From positions 1-64,000 of the forward strand of contig JAFADI010000236.1 of the NCBI GenBank assembly GCA_023424965.1: 64,000 nt of DNA, in the 5' to 3' direction. The DNA comes from Bacillota bacterium. GTDB taxonomy: Bacteria > Bacillota > Clostridia > Acetivibrionales > JAFADI01. The position numbers and the translations under genes are program-made. Below the pieces are notes generated by a model. That model did not search any database and had not been told where the DNA came from. It saw only the letters and a list, made by a program, of their open reading frames with translations. Positions 1-8,586 of the stretch are shown one piece after another. The stretch's first letter is position 1, and every line of letters begins with the position of its first letter.

Positions 1-1
1 T

Positions 2-76
2 TGGCAGGGGAGACGCGACTCGAACACGCAACACACGGTTTTGGAGACCGTTGCTCTACCATTGAACTACTCCCCT
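2..76 (-). tRNA. tRNA-Trp (CCA anticodon)
   Basis: Read on the minus strand, the seven-base acceptor arm AGGGGAG pairs with CTCCCCT, followed by a G discriminator and an encoded CCA end. The anticodon arm ACGGT/ACCGT encloses the loop CTCCAAA, so the anticodon is CCA and the tRNA decodes UGG. The T arm carries the usual GTTCGAGTC. The gene runs away from proC and starts about 190 bases from the hairpin run upstream of proC. Confidence 0.96.
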
Positions 77-266
77 ACAAGTGACTTAATCATTCTACAA
101 CAGCTATTTGCACATGTCAACGGTTTGTGAAGAATTCTAATGAAAATATATGAGCGATTCTTTTGTCTTCTTGTGTATGCACATTCATTCTCTCTATTTC
201 TTCAGTTTCCGTCAACATTTCAAGGGAATTTACGATGAAAAGGATAGATTTTCCGATTGAATGTGG

Positions 267-389
267 TATAATAACCGCTGAAGTGATTGGCGCGGTTATT
301 ATAGAATTAATGCGCGTGCAAGATTTTCGGCTTTGCCGAAATGCACTTGCGCAATTATACCATAAACTCTTTCGGGTTTATGGTATAAT
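267..389. repeat. three consecutive hairpins before proC
   Basis: Three inverted repeats follow each other. The first has a perfect 12-bp stem (267-278 with 292-303). The second is a long bulged hairpin (311-353) with a TTT loop and about 17 pairs. The third has a perfect 14-bp stem (354-367 with 376-389) around an 8-base loop. The 11-base direct repeat TGGTATAATAA occurs at 264-274 and 381-391, bounding most of the element. The stretch 77-419 otherwise holds no credible gene. It could be a small mobile palindromic element, a divergent promoter region or a structured leader; the sequence alone does not decide. Confidence 0.7.
381..389 (+). promoter_or_regulatory. extended -10 promoter candidate for proC
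   Basis: TGGTATAAT matches the extended -10 consensus exactly and sits about 30 bases before the proC start. It forms the 3' arm of the third hairpin, so the mirror copy at 354-362 gives the same -10 pointing left toward tRNA-Trp. No good -35 box is seen at 17-bp spacing, hence the modest confidence. Confidence 0.4.
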
Positions 390-419
390 AATTTAGATAA
401 AACCAAGAGGAGGATGAAA

Positions 420-1235
420 ATGAACATCAGGCTGGGATTTATAGGAACAGGAAACATGGGTTCGGCAATGATCAAGAGTATTGCAAGGTCGGGAATTATG
501 AACCCTGATGATATATTTATTTTTGATGTCAACAAAGAACAGATAGCCGCCCTTTCAAAAGAAACGGGAGTACATATTCTTTCAAGCGGAAAAGAAGTGG
601 TTGAAAAAACGGACGTCATCATACTGGCCATAAAGCCTCAAATATTGAAAACAGTGCTGGAAGACTGCAAGGACAGCCTGGACTCCACCAAAGTACTGGT
701 GTCCGTTGCCGTAGGTGTTCCCATTCATTTCTATAAAAAAATTCTCGGACAAAACAGTAAAATCATAAGAACCATGCCCAACACGCCTGCACTGGTATCC
801 GAAGGGATGACTTTGATTTGCTGTGACAATAATATAAACGCGGAAGAAAAGGAAAACGTTCAACGGCTTTTTGAATGCTTCGGCAAAGTGGAAGCCCTTG
901 ACGAAAAATTGATGAGTGAAGTGACGGCAGTAACCGGCAGCAGCCCGGCCTATGTGTTCATGTTTATTGAAGCCATGGCGGACGGAGCCGTCCAGTCAGG
1001 CATTCCAAGGAGCATCGCCTATAAGCTTGCCGCCCAGGCAGTTCTCGGCTCTGCAAAAATGGTCCTTGAAACAGGCAAACATCCGGGCGAACTGAAAGAC
1101 CAGGTGTGTTCTCCGGCAGGAACCACCATCGAAGCAGTGGCTTCTCTGGAAAAGAACGGCTTCAGGTATGCGGTGATGGAGGCCATGAACGAGTGCACAA
1201 AAAGAGCCAGGGAAATAGGCAAACAGTTTGAGTAA
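420..1235 (+). CDS. proC: pyrroline-5-carboxylate reductase
   Basis: The enzyme reduces 1-pyrroline-5-carboxylate to proline with NAD(P)H, the last step of proline synthesis, in the cytosol. The protein is 271 residues, normal for ProC. A Rossmann fold opens with GFIGTGNMG at residues 6-14, and the C-terminal dimerisation domain carries the family signature around [19 protein letters not shown] chose the ATG at 420 because AGGAGG at 408-413 then has a 6-base spacer; the in-frame ATG at 414 would touch the Shine-Dalgarno box. It is followed after 11 bases by rnhA, suggesting one transcript proC-rnhA-nudF. Family assignment is secure. Confidence 0.95.
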   Translation: MNIRLGFIGTGNMGSAMIKSIARSGIMNPDDIFIFDVNKEQIAALSKETGVHILSSGKEVVEKTDVIILAIKPQILKTVLEDCKDSLDSTKVLVSVAVGVPIHFYKKILGQNSKIIRTMPNTPALVSEGMTLICCDNNINAEEKENVQRLFECFGKVEALDEKLMSEVTAVTGSSPAYVFMFIEAMADGAVQSGIPRSIAYKLAAQAVLGSAKMVLETGKHPGELKDQVCSPAGTTIEAVASLEKNGFRYAVMEAMNECTKRAREIGKQFE

Positions 1236-1246
1236 TTGGAGGACAA

Positions 1247-1708
1247 ATGAAAAGGGTTATAATCTATACCGACGGAGCCTGCTCCGGAAATCCGGGGCCG
1301 GGAGGCTGGGCAGCCATACTTAAATACGGGGAAAAAGAAAGAGAGATCACCGGCTTCGAAGAGGAGACCACCAACAACAAAATGGAGCTGCTGGCCGCAC
1401 TGGAAGCGTTGAAATGCCTTAAGGAGCCTTGTGAAGTGGAGCTGTACAGCGATAGCGCATACCTTATCAACGGTTTTGAAAAAGGCTGGATATGGAACTG
1501 GAAAAAGAACGGCTGGATCAATTCCAGCAAAGACCCGGTTAAAAACATAGAGCTCTGGAAGGAGCTGGACAGACAAAACAGGGCGCACAAGATCGATTGG
1601 ATAAAAGTCAAAGGCCACAGTGACAACGAGTATAACAACCGCTGCGATAGGCTGGCGGTTGAAGAAATAAAGAAGCATAAAAAGGAAATTCCGGTGAAGG
1701 AGGCATAG
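1247..1708 (+). CDS. rnhA: ribonuclease HI
   Basis: This cytosolic nuclease cuts the RNA strand of RNA-DNA hybrids and helps remove primers and R-loops. The 153-residue protein shows the full type 1 active site: D9 in [15 protein letters not shown]47 in NNKMEL, D69 in YSDSAY, H124 in VKGHSDN and D134. The basic insertion typical of E. coli RNase HI is present around [11 protein letters not shown]. It lies 11 bases after proC and one base before nudF, so the three are probably co-transcribed. No unusual features were seen. Confidence 0.95.
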   Translation: MKRVIIYTDGACSGNPGPGGWAAILKYGEKEREITGFEEETTNNKMELLAALEALKCLKEPCEVELYSDSAYLINGFEKGWIWNWKKNGWINSSKDPVKNIELWKELDRQNRAHKIDWIKVKGHSDNEYNNRCDRLAVEEIKKHKKEIPVKEA

Positions 1709-1709
1709 G

Positions 1710-2258
1710 ATGAATTACGAAGAAAAAACCTTATCTACCAAAAATATATATGAAGGCACCGTAATCAACCTGGATTTACTTGAGGTTGAACTGCCCAACG
1801 GCAAAAGGGCAAAGAGGGATATCGTGCGGCATCCCGGAGGCGCTTTTATAGTTCCCATCAATGAAAAGGGGGAAATTTACATGGTGAGGCAGTTCAGAAA
1901 GCCCATGGAAAAGATATCCCTTGAGGTGCCGGCGGGCAAGCTGGATCCGGGAGAGGATCCGGCGGTATGCGCAGAGCGGGAATTGAGGGAAGAAACGGGA
2001 CTAACCGCCAGCAAAATAACCCATCTGCTGAGCACCCATACCAGCCCGGGATTCTGCGACGAACTGCTGCACATGTATGTGGCCACAGGCTTGCAGGAAG
2101 GGGATGCCTGTACGGACGAGGATGAATTCCTTTCCGTGGAGAAGATACACGTGGAGAAGCTGCTGGAGATGGTGCTGGAGGGAGAAATTACCGACAGCAA
2201 AACAATCATGGGCATTCTCTTTGCCGAAAGGATCATAAAAGGCGAAATCAAAATATAG
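1710..2258 (+). CDS. nudF: ADP-ribose pyrophosphatase (Nudix)
   Basis: This hydrolase splits ADP-ribose into AMP and ribose 5-phosphate and clears reactive nucleotide sugars. The 182-residue protein holds a complete Nudix box (G76 to L98, with the REL and EET elements) and the NudF-like N-terminal strand region. The start is the ATG one base after the rnhA stop; GAAGGAGG at the end of rnhA provides the ribosome site, indicating translational coupling. In Bacillus and clostridia a nudF-like gene lies upstream of spoIIM-xerD-deoB, and that order is kept here. Exact substrate is inferred from family and context. Confidence 0.9.
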   Translation: MNYEEKTLSTKNIYEGTVINLDLLEVELPNGKRAKRDIVRHPGGAFIVPINEKGEIYMVRQFRKPMEKISLEVPAGKLDPGEDPAVCAERELREETGLTASKITHLLSTHTSPGFCDELLHMYVATGLQEGDACTDEDEFLSVEKIHVEKLLEMVLEGEITDSKTIMGILFAERIIKGEIKI

Positions 2259-2294
2259 GGCAGGCGGCCTTGATTTATATTTGTTATCCATATA

Positions 2295-2331
2295 ATTACA
2301 ATACATAACACATGTGTTGTAATTTTTTTTT
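2295..2331 (+). terminator. rho-independent terminator after nudF
   Basis: ATTACAA at 2295-2301 pairs with TTGTAAT, extended inward to about 11 pairs with one G-U pair, and is followed by a run of nine T. It closes the proC-rnhA-nudF unit. Confidence 0.85.
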
Positions 2332-2415
2332 GCCCACGCGCATAGAATTCATAATGAATTACTTTATTTTACGGAAACACGGCGAAGAAAGCAGGAGAGC
2401 CAAGGGGGTGACAGT

Positions 2416-3063
2416 TTGATATCAAAAATCTTCAGCATGATTGTAAAACACATCAAAAACAATCTGAACACATACTTCGCTTTATTGTTGACCTTTATTA
2501 TAGGGCTTTCCGCAGGTGCCTTTACAGTTAACGGCCTGAGCACCATGCAAAGGGATGAGCTCACAAACTATTTCCAGGGCTTCCTTCAGCTTCTGGACAG
2601 CCAGAGCCTGGACAGCGGAGAACTTTTGAAGGTATCCCTTGTGGAAAATATAAAAATAATATCGGTTCTCTGGATTCTGGGTGTGACAATCATCGGTATA
2701 CCTTTTATTTATATTATTATCGGCATCCGGGGCTTCATTACCGGCTTCACATCGGGCTTCATCATCGAAGCGCTGGGGATGAAAGGCATCCTGTTCACCA
2801 TTTTCGGCATACTGCCCAAGGAAATTATTATCATTCCCTGCATCATCGCCCTGGGAGTGAACGGTATCAACTTTTCACTGAATATCATTAAAAGCAGGTC
2901 GATAAAGCATTTGTCGAAAGAGAGTCTCCGGACCAATTTCCTCGCATATTGCTTTGCCACGGTGTTTTATTCCTGCATCGTGATGGGGGGGATTCTTCTG
3001 GAGGTCTATATAACTCCGGTACTGATAAAAATCATTGCGCCAATCGTGACGGGAGCCGTATGA
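2416..3063 (+). CDS. spoIIM: stage II sporulation protein M
   Basis: SpoIIM is a membrane protein of the SpoIIDMP machine that thins septal peptidoglycan and drives engulfment of the forespore. The 215-residue product has about five hydrophobic segments (roughly 18-40, 75-110, 118-142, 172-195, 197-215) and the SpoIIM/DUF95 pattern with a polar stretch between the first two. It starts with TTG, preceded by AAGGGGGTG. A terminator upstream means it needs its own promoter; in Bacillus spoIIM is read by sigma-E RNA polymerase, but I could not fix a sigma-E box by eye. xerD follows, as in Bacillus. Confidence 0.9.
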   Translation: MISKIFSMIVKHIKNNLNTYFALLLTFIIGLSAGAFTVNGLSTMQRDELTNYFQGFLQLLDSQSLDSGELLKVSLVENIKIISVLWILGVTIIGIPFIYIIIGIRGFITGFTSGFIIEALGMKGILFTIFGILPKEIIIIPCIIALGVNGINFSLNIIKSRSIKHLSKESLRTNFLAYCFATVFYSCIVMGGILLEVYITPVLIKIIAPIVTGAV

Positions 3064-3422
3064 CACAGGCTTTTTACAGGAAAGCAAGAATAAAGTCGCT
3101 TTGAATTGTTAAATTACAGAAAATAATGTATACGATTGGTAATTTTGGTTAATAATATTTTTAAATAAATTGGCTACATAATATTGCAACAAAATTTAAT
3201 GAGAAAGGTGAGTGGACGCGAAAAATGTAGAAAAACAAGATATTTGAATCCTTAGTTGATAATTGTCTTTGTAGACATAACAATATTTTATATATTAGTA
3301 AATATTTCTTTTAAATGAATAAAAAATATATTACAATACACTTATGGAAAAATTTGAAATGATAAATATTACAAAGGTATTAAAATCAATATATATCAAT
3401 ATTAAAAAGGGGTAGTTTGTTA
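3064..3422. other. AT-rich intergenic region, no gene seen
   Basis: This 359-base gap between spoIIM and xerD is much richer in A and T than its surroundings, and I see no credible coding frame or RNA gene. A weak promoter candidate is TTGATA at 3256-3261 with AACAAT at 3279-3284 (17-base spacer). AAGGGG at 3407-3412 is the xerD ribosome site. The region most likely holds the regulatory sequence of xerD. Confidence 0.6.
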
Positions 3423-4307
3423 ATGGAAGCTTTAGTTCAAAAGTTTATTAATTTTCTGGAGAGGGATAAGCGTTTATCGTACAACACACTACAATCGTAC
3501 AAAAGAGATATAGAACAGTACATAACCTATTTAAACGAGATGAATTTACATAACATTGCCAGCACTAATAAAACGACGGTTATTGCTTACCTGCTGCATT
3601 TACAAAAGAAAGGGCGCGCCACATCCACGATTTCGAGGAATCTGGCTTCAATCCGGTCCTTCTATCAGTATTCTTCTAAAAATAAGCTGATAGAAAATGA
3701 CCCGACCTATGAACTGGAATCGCCGAAGGTGGAAAAGAAGCTGCCACAGATCCTTTCCACCCAGGAAGTGGAGCTGCTGCTGGATCAGCCCAAATGCGTG
3801 GACCTGAAAGGTTTCAGGGATAAAGCCATGCTGGAGCTGCTCTATGCCACGGGGATCCGGGTGACGGAGCTCATCTCCCTGGATGTCAGCGATTTAAACC
3901 TGGAAATGGGCTACATAAGGTGCAATAAGGGGGCCAGGGAAAGGATGATTCCCATCGGCTCCATCGCAAACAATGCACTCGTGGAATACCTCAACAAGGC
4001 CAGAAGCCTTCTCATCCAGAGAAATGACGAGAAAGCACTTTTTGTCAATATAAACGGAAAGAGGCTTACGAGGCAGGGGTTCTGGAAGATTATAAAGCAG
4101 TATAAAAACCAGGCCAAGATAAGCAAGGATATAACGCCTCACACCCTGAGACATTCCTTTGCGGCCCATTTGCTTGAGAATGGAGCGGATTTGCGGTCCA
4201 TTCAGGAGATGCTGGGGCATTCGGACATTTCCTCTACACAGGTATATGCCCAAATCGCAAAGAACAAGATCAAGGAGATTTATAAAAAAACTCATCCCAG
4301 GGCGTAG
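3423..4307 (+). CDS. xerD: site-specific tyrosine recombinase XerD
   Basis: XerD resolves chromosome dimers at dif together with XerC. The 294-residue protein has the N-terminal SAM-like core-binding domain (about 1-85) and a C-terminal catalytic domain with all active residues visible: R146, K169, H240, R243, H266 and nucleophile Y275. I chose ATG 3423 over the TTG at 3417, though either fits AAGGGG upstream. The position between spoIIM and deoB is the conserved housekeeping locus, which argues against a phage or transposon integrase. A terminator follows. Confidence 0.93.
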   Translation: MEALVQKFINFLERDKRLSYNTLQSYKRDIEQYITYLNEMNLHNIASTNKTTVIAYLLHLQKKGRATSTISRNLASIRSFYQYSSKNKLIENDPTYELESPKVEKKLPQILSTQEVELLLDQPKCVDLKGFRDKAMLELLYATGIRVTELISLDVSDLNLEMGYIRCNKGARERMIPIGSIANNALVEYLNKARSLLIQRNDEKALFVNINGKRLTRQGFWKIIKQYKNQAKISKDITPHTLRHSFAAHLLENGADLRSIQEMLGHSDISSTQVYAQIAKNKIKEIYKKTHPRA

Positions 4308-4358
4308 GAAGTGGGAATTAAAAACAGCAAAAGATCAATAGTGAAGCAAGATCCAAGC

Positions 4359-4392
4359 AAGGATGGAATATCTGTTCCGTCCTTTATTTTTT
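4359..4392 (+). terminator. rho-independent terminator after xerD
   Basis: AAGGATGGAA (4359-4368) pairs with TTCCGTCCTT (4375-4384) through ten pairs including one G-U, with a 6-base loop and then TATTTTTT. Confidence 0.88.
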
Positions 4393-4412
4393 GCAATATT
4401 ATTGAATAATTA

Positions 4413-4421
4413 TGGTAAAAT
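4413..4421 (+). promoter_or_regulatory. extended -10 promoter candidate for deoB-pdp
   Basis: TGGTAAAAT follows the xerD terminator and lies about 100 bases before deoB. A TTGCAA at 4391-4396 lies 19 bases upstream of the -10 hexamer, a little far, so the extended -10 would carry most of the signal. Confidence 0.4.
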
Positions 4422-4522
4422 ATATGTTGGATTGGAAAGCAACGACTGAACTCAAATAAAATCTGTGTGCTCATAGACTACGCACAGGATATGGGCACAT
4501 AGGGGACAATGGAGGTTGATTT

Positions 4523-5689
4523 ATGAAACGGGCTGTGATTATCGTGATGGACAGCGTCGGTGTGGGAGAACTGCCGGATGCAGGAAAATACGGAGATGAA
4601 GGAAGCAATACCATAGGGAATATAGCAAAAAATACCGAAGGCTTTTCACTTCCCAACATGCAGAAACTGGGCCTTGGAAATATTGACGGAATGCAGGGAA
4701 TAAACCGTGGGGACAATCCGGAAGGCTGTTTTGGTAAAATGGGTGAAATATCTGCCGGAAAAGATACAACGACCGGTCACTGGGAGCTGTCGGGAATCAT
4801 ACTGGAGAAACCCTTTCCCGTATATCCGCAAGGATTTCCCCAGGAGGTGATGGAGGCTTTCGAAGCTGCCATCGGGACGAAAACCCTTGGGAATATCGTT
4901 GCTTCGGGCACTGAGATTATAAAGATGTTAGGGGATCAGCATGTCAAGACGGGATATCCAATAGTTTATACTTCTGCCGACAGTGTTTTTCAGATCGCCG
5001 CCCACGAAGATGTCGTACCCATCGACAGGCTGTATGAAATATGCAGCATTGCAAGAAAGCTGTTACAGGGGGAACATGCCGTAGGCAGGGTCATCGCCAG
5101 GCCTTTTGCAGGACCCAGCGGAAATTATGCAAGAACCGACCGGAGGCACGATTATTCCCTTGATCCTGTGGGCGATACTTTTCTGGATTATGCGGTAGAA
5201 AAAGGCCTTAAAGTCAAAGCCGTGGGGAAAATAAAGGATATTTTCAACGGAAGAGGAATCACCCATTCCGTTTATACCCACGGCAATATGGACGGCGTTG
5301 ATAAAACCCTGGAATACCTGAAAGAAGATTTTGACGGGGTTATATTTACGAATCTCGTGGATTTTGATATGGTTTACGGACACAGGAACAATATCGCAGG
5401 ATATGCAGAAGCCTTGATGGCCTTTGACGGAAGAATACCCGAGATTGTCGCGGCCTTAAAAGAGGAAGACATTCTTTTTATCACGGCGGACCATGGCTGC
5501 GACCCTTCCACTTCCAGCACCGACCATTCCAGGGAATACGTGCCCCTGCTGGTCTATGGAAAGCAGCTCAAAGCCGGTGTGAATCTAGGCATCAGAAGCA
5601 CTTTTGCGGACCTGGCCGTAACCATATCGGAATACCTGGGAACCAGGACGCCTAAAAACGGAACAAGTTTTCTCAAAGAAATAATCTAA
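4523..5689 (+). CDS. deoB: phosphopentomutase
   Basis: DeoB interconverts (deoxy)ribose 1-phosphate and 5-phosphate, feeding sugars from nucleoside breakdown into central metabolism. The 388-residue cytosolic protein belongs to the alkaline-phosphatase superfamily: D10 in [13 protein letters not shown], the catalytic threonine region [11 protein letters not shown], and the metal sites in DFDMVYGHR and [16 protein letters not shown] precedes the ATG by a normal distance. The nucleoside phosphorylase follows 32 bases downstream, so the pair makes and then isomerises ribose 1-phosphate in one operon. Confidence 0.95.
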   Translation: MKRAVIIVMDSVGVGELPDAGKYGDEGSNTIGNIAKNTEGFSLPNMQKLGLGNIDGMQGINRGDNPEGCFGKMGEISAGKDTTTGHWELSGIILEKPFPVYPQGFPQEVMEAFEAAIGTKTLGNIVASGTEIIKMLGDQHVKTGYPIVYTSADSVFQIAAHEDVVPIDRLYEICSIARKLLQGEHAVGRVIARPFAGPSGNYARTDRRHDYSLDPVGDTFLDYAVEKGLKVKAVGKIKDIFNGRGITHSVYTHGNMDGVDKTLEYLKEDFDGVIFTNLVDFDMVYGHRNNIAGYAEALMAFDGRIPEIVAALKEEDILFITADHGCDPSTSSTDHSREYVPLLVYGKQLKAGVNLGIRSTFADLAVTISEYLGTRTPKNGTSFLKEII

Positions 5690-5721
5690 GTCCCACGTAA
5701 AACGAACCTGGAGGATTCGGT

Positions 5722-7044
5722 ATGAGAATGTACGATATCATCGAAAAAAAACGCGACGGCAAGGAACTGTCCTACGAGGAAACCAGCTTTTTTATCAATG
5801 GCTACTGCGGAGGTTCTGTGCCCGATTATCAGGCGGCGGCACTGCTCATGGCAATTTTCCTTAAGGGCATGAACCAGAGGGAAACGGCGGAGCTTACCGA
5901 GATTATGGCGAACTCGGGAGATAAGGTGGACCTGTCGGAAATCAGCGGAATTAAGGTGGATAAACACAGTACGGGCGGTGTGGGGGACAAGACAACCCTG
6001 GTGCTGGCACCCATTGTGGCGGCCTGTGGAGTTCCGGTGGCAAAAATGTCTGGAAGGGGGCTGGGACATACCGGGGGGACCATCGACAAACTGGAAGCCA
6101 TCCCCGGCTTTAATACCGCCCTCTCCAGGGAACGGTTTTTGGACAATGTGAACAGAATAGGGGTTGCCATCGCAGGCCAGACGGGCAATCTCGCACCTGC
6201 GGACAAAAAGCTCTATGCCTTGCGGGATGTAACGGCCACCGTAAATAACATCTCCCTTATTGCCAGCAGCATTATGAGCAAAAAAATTGCCTCCGGGGCC
6301 GACAGGATCGTTCTGGATGTGAAGACAGGCAGCGGTGCTTTTATGAAAACCCTGGACCAGTCCATCGAGCTGGCAAAGGCCATGGTGGATATCGGAGAAA
6401 AGGTGGGGAGAAAGACTGTGGCGGTGGTGTCGGAAATGGACATTCCCCTGGGCAACGCCATCGGCAATGCGCTGGAGGTTATTGAAGCTTTGGAGACACT
6501 CAAAGGAAAGGGACCGGAGGACTTGCAGGAGGTTTCCTTCGAGCTGGCTGCGAAAATGCTCGAAGTGGCGGGAAAAGGCGACGTCGAAGCCTGCCGGGAG
6601 ATGGTGGCCCATGCTGTAAAAAGCGGCAGCGCCCTGGAGAAATTTATCCGGATGGTGGAAGCCCAGGACGGGAACCCGGCCGTTGCCGGGGATTATTCCC
6701 TTTTCCCAAAGGCCGGGTTCGAAATGGACTTTCTTTCTCCTCAAGACGGATACATTGAGGGCATCAGTACCGACACCCTGGGAATCGCTTCCATGGTCCT
6801 GGGGGCAGGAAGGGAAACAAAAGAAAGCACCATCGATTATTCGGCGGGCATTATTTTATATAGAAAAAACGGCATGAAGGTCAGCAAGGGGGAACCCATC
6901 GCAAGGCTTTACACTAATGACCGGAGCAGGCTTGACAGCGCCTTGAAGATTCTGGAGGGAGCTTTCACCTATTCACAGGGGCAGCCCCCGGTCAAACCGC
7001 TTATCCTGGCCAATGTAGACGTGTCAGGTGTAAAGAGGTTTTGA
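5722..7044 (+). CDS. pdp: pyrimidine-nucleoside phosphorylase
   Basis: The enzyme phosphorolyses uridine, thymidine and deoxyuridine to the base and (deoxy)ribose 1-phosphate. The 440-residue protein shows the thymidine/pyrimidine phosphorylase pattern, including KHSTGGVGDKTTLVLAP and SGRGLGHTGGTIDKLEAIPG, an N-terminal helical domain and a C-terminal alpha/beta domain. GGAGG sits 7 bases before the ATG. It shares an operon with deoB. In Bacillus subtilis this place between deoB and dacF holds a purine nucleoside phosphorylase, so here a pyrimidine enzyme occupies the slot. Specificity among pyrimidines is inferred from family. Confidence 0.93.
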   Translation: MRMYDIIEKKRDGKELSYEETSFFINGYCGGSVPDYQAAALLMAIFLKGMNQRETAELTEIMANSGDKVDLSEISGIKVDKHSTGGVGDKTTLVLAPIVAACGVPVAKMSGRGLGHTGGTIDKLEAIPGFNTALSRERFLDNVNRIGVAIAGQTGNLAPADKKLYALRDVTATVNNISLIASSIMSKKIASGADRIVLDVKTGSGAFMKTLDQSIELAKAMVDIGEKVGRKTVAVVSEMDIPLGNAIGNALEVIEALETLKGKGPEDLQEVSFELAAKMLEVAGKGDVEACREMVAHAVKSGSALEKFIRMVEAQDGNPAVAGDYSLFPKAGFEMDFLSPQDGYIEGISTDTLGIASMVLGAGRETKESTIDYSAGIILYRKNGMKVSKGEPIARLYTNDRSRLDSALKILEGAFTYSQGQPPVKPLILANVDVSGVKRF

Positions 7045-7077
7045 CATAAGTTAACTTTTGCAGGGAAATATTAACCT

Positions 7078-7106
7078 TTCAATGAACTTAACCCCAATTG
7101 TATAAT
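7078..7106 (+). promoter_or_regulatory. vegetative-type promoter upstream of dacF
   Basis: TTCAAT at 7078-7083 and TATAAT at 7101-7106 are separated by exactly 17 bases. It lies about 108 bases before the dacF start. A second TATAAT at 7140-7145 lacks a clear -35 box. Confidence 0.55.
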
Positions 7107-7213
7107 AGATTCAGGCCCTCAGTGTCTAAATTTCTCAGAATATAATGCCTTTGAGCGGCATAACAATTAGAAGAAGGACATAAATTCTTTTGCTTTGCCT
7201 GGAGGGATCACGT

Positions 7214-8425
7214 GTGTTTAAAAGGTTAATCATAAGTCTTGCACTAGTTGCTGCCATTGCCGCCAATGCCTTTATTCTTCCGGCTTACGCAGCGACAAAT
7301 CCCGATGAGTATAACGCCGTTGCAGTGAATAAAATACTTGATAAAACCGCCATTACCGGTTTAAAAGCGAAAGGGGCCATACTGATTGACGGTGGGTCTG
7401 GGAGTATACTTTTTGAAAAAGACAGCGGTCAAAAGCTTCCCTTTGCCAGTGTAACGAAAGTAATGTCCATGCTGCTGATCATGGAAGCCATCGACAGCGG
7501 AAAGCTGAACTTTGAGGATATGGTGCCCGTTTCCGAGCATGCATACGGAATGGGAGGCTCCCAGGTTTATCTGAAGCCGGGGGAACAGTTCTCCGTCACC
7601 GACATGCTGAAAGCCGTTGCCGTACATTCCGCCAACGATGCTACCGTGGCCCTGGCTGAGAAGGTGTCGGGCAGCGAGGATGCCTTTGTTACTTTAATGA
7701 ATGAAAGGGCAAAGGAACTGGGAATGAACGAAACAAATTTTGTGGACTGTACGGGACTTACGGATGACGGCCATTACAGCAGTGCCCACGACATTGCCAT
7801 CATGTCCAGGGAACTGGTCATGAAGCATCCCAAAGTCCTTGATTTTACAACCATCTGGATGGATACCTTCAGAGACGGTAAATTCGAACTGGCCAACACC
7901 AACAAGCTCGTAAGACATTATGAAGGTACAAACGGCCTGAAAACGGGCTTTACAACAAAGGCCGGCTACTGCCTGTCCGCTACCGCGAAGAAAAACAACC
8001 TTCAACTGGTTGCGGTAGTGCTTGGAGAGCCGGACACCAATACCCGGTTTGCAGAGGCAAGAAAGCTGCTGGACTACGGCTTTGCAAATTTTGATATCAC
8101 AAAAGTAAACAACAAGGGAGAGGCCATCGGTGAGGTGGAGGTCCAAAAGGGCCTTAAAACCAAGGTCAGAGCCATATACGGGGATGATGTCAATCTGCTT
8201 CTGGCAAAAGGTGAAAAAGGCAAGGTCACCAATGAAGTAAATATGAATGAAAACATAACGGCTCCTCTGGAGCAAGGACAAAAAATCGGCGAAGTCATCT
8301 ATAAGGTTGACGGCAAAGAAGTGGGGAAAGTGGATGCCGTAGCCGAAGAGAAAGTGGAAAAGGCCTCCTTTATGCGGTTGTTTTTCCGGATGCTGCTTTC
8401 CTGGTTCGGACTGGGGAAGGCGTAG
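7214..8425 (+). CDS. dacF: D-alanyl-D-alanine carboxypeptidase (DacF type)
   Basis: This penicillin-binding protein trims the terminal D-alanine from peptidoglycan peptides outside the membrane. The 403-residue product begins with a signal peptide ending near PAYA, then shows the serine peptidase S11 triad: S79-x-x-K82, S139-A-N141 and K243-T-G245. A C-terminal PBP5-like beta domain and a final hydrophobic helix for membrane anchoring complete the usual layout. I chose GTG 7214 because GGAGGG at 7201-7206 has a 7-base spacer to it; a TTG further upstream is less likely. The spoIIA operon, which often follows dacF, is not here. Confidence 0.9.
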   Translation: MFKRLIISLALVAAIAANAFILPAYAATNPDEYNAVAVNKILDKTAITGLKAKGAILIDGGSGSILFEKDSGQKLPFASVTKVMSMLLIMEAIDSGKLNFEDMVPVSEHAYGMGGSQVYLKPGEQFSVTDMLKAVAVHSANDATVALAEKVSGSEDAFVTLMNERAKELGMNETNFVDCTGLTDDGHYSSAHDIAIMSRELVMKHPKVLDFTTIWMDTFRDGKFELANTNKLVRHYEGTNGLKTGFTTKAGYCLSATAKKNNLQLVAVVLGEPDTNTRFAEARKLLDYGFANFDITKVNNKGEAIGEVEVQKGLKTKVRAIYGDDVNLLLAKGEKGKVTNEVNMNENITAPLEQGQKIGEVIYKVDGKEVGKVDAVAEEKVEKASFMRLFFRMLLSWFGLGKA

Positions 8426-8443
8426 GATGCTGTATGGCAGGTG

Positions 8444-8477
8444 AACGGTGAAGTCCTCAAAGGCTTCACCGTTTTTT
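8444..8477 (+). terminator. rho-independent terminator after dacF
   Basis: AACGGTGAAG (8444-8453) and CTTCACCGTT (8464-8473) form a perfect ten-pair stem with a 10-base loop, followed by a T run. Confidence 0.92.
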
Positions 8478-8586
8478 GTGCGTTCATAAATTTAAAGTTA
8501 AGGATAGAAGAAATAGTCATCTTCATAAAATCTTCACATTTTTTTGATAAAGTGTTGGAAAATTATTCAAAGTAGAGGTGTACAAG

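Noticed and set aside
163..396. Open frame of 77 codons between tRNA-Trp and proC
   Set aside because: It reads through the hairpin run and has no ribosome site or homology that I know.
3423..4307. xerD as a phage or transposon integrase
   Set aside because: The locus order spoIIM-xerD-deoB is the housekeeping one, and no attachment sites or mobile genes are nearby.
5686..6744. A 352-codon open frame antisense to the phosphorylase gene
   Set aside because: It lies fully opposite a well-supported enzyme gene, has no ribosome site and its product has the histidine/glycine-rich make-up of an antisense shadow.
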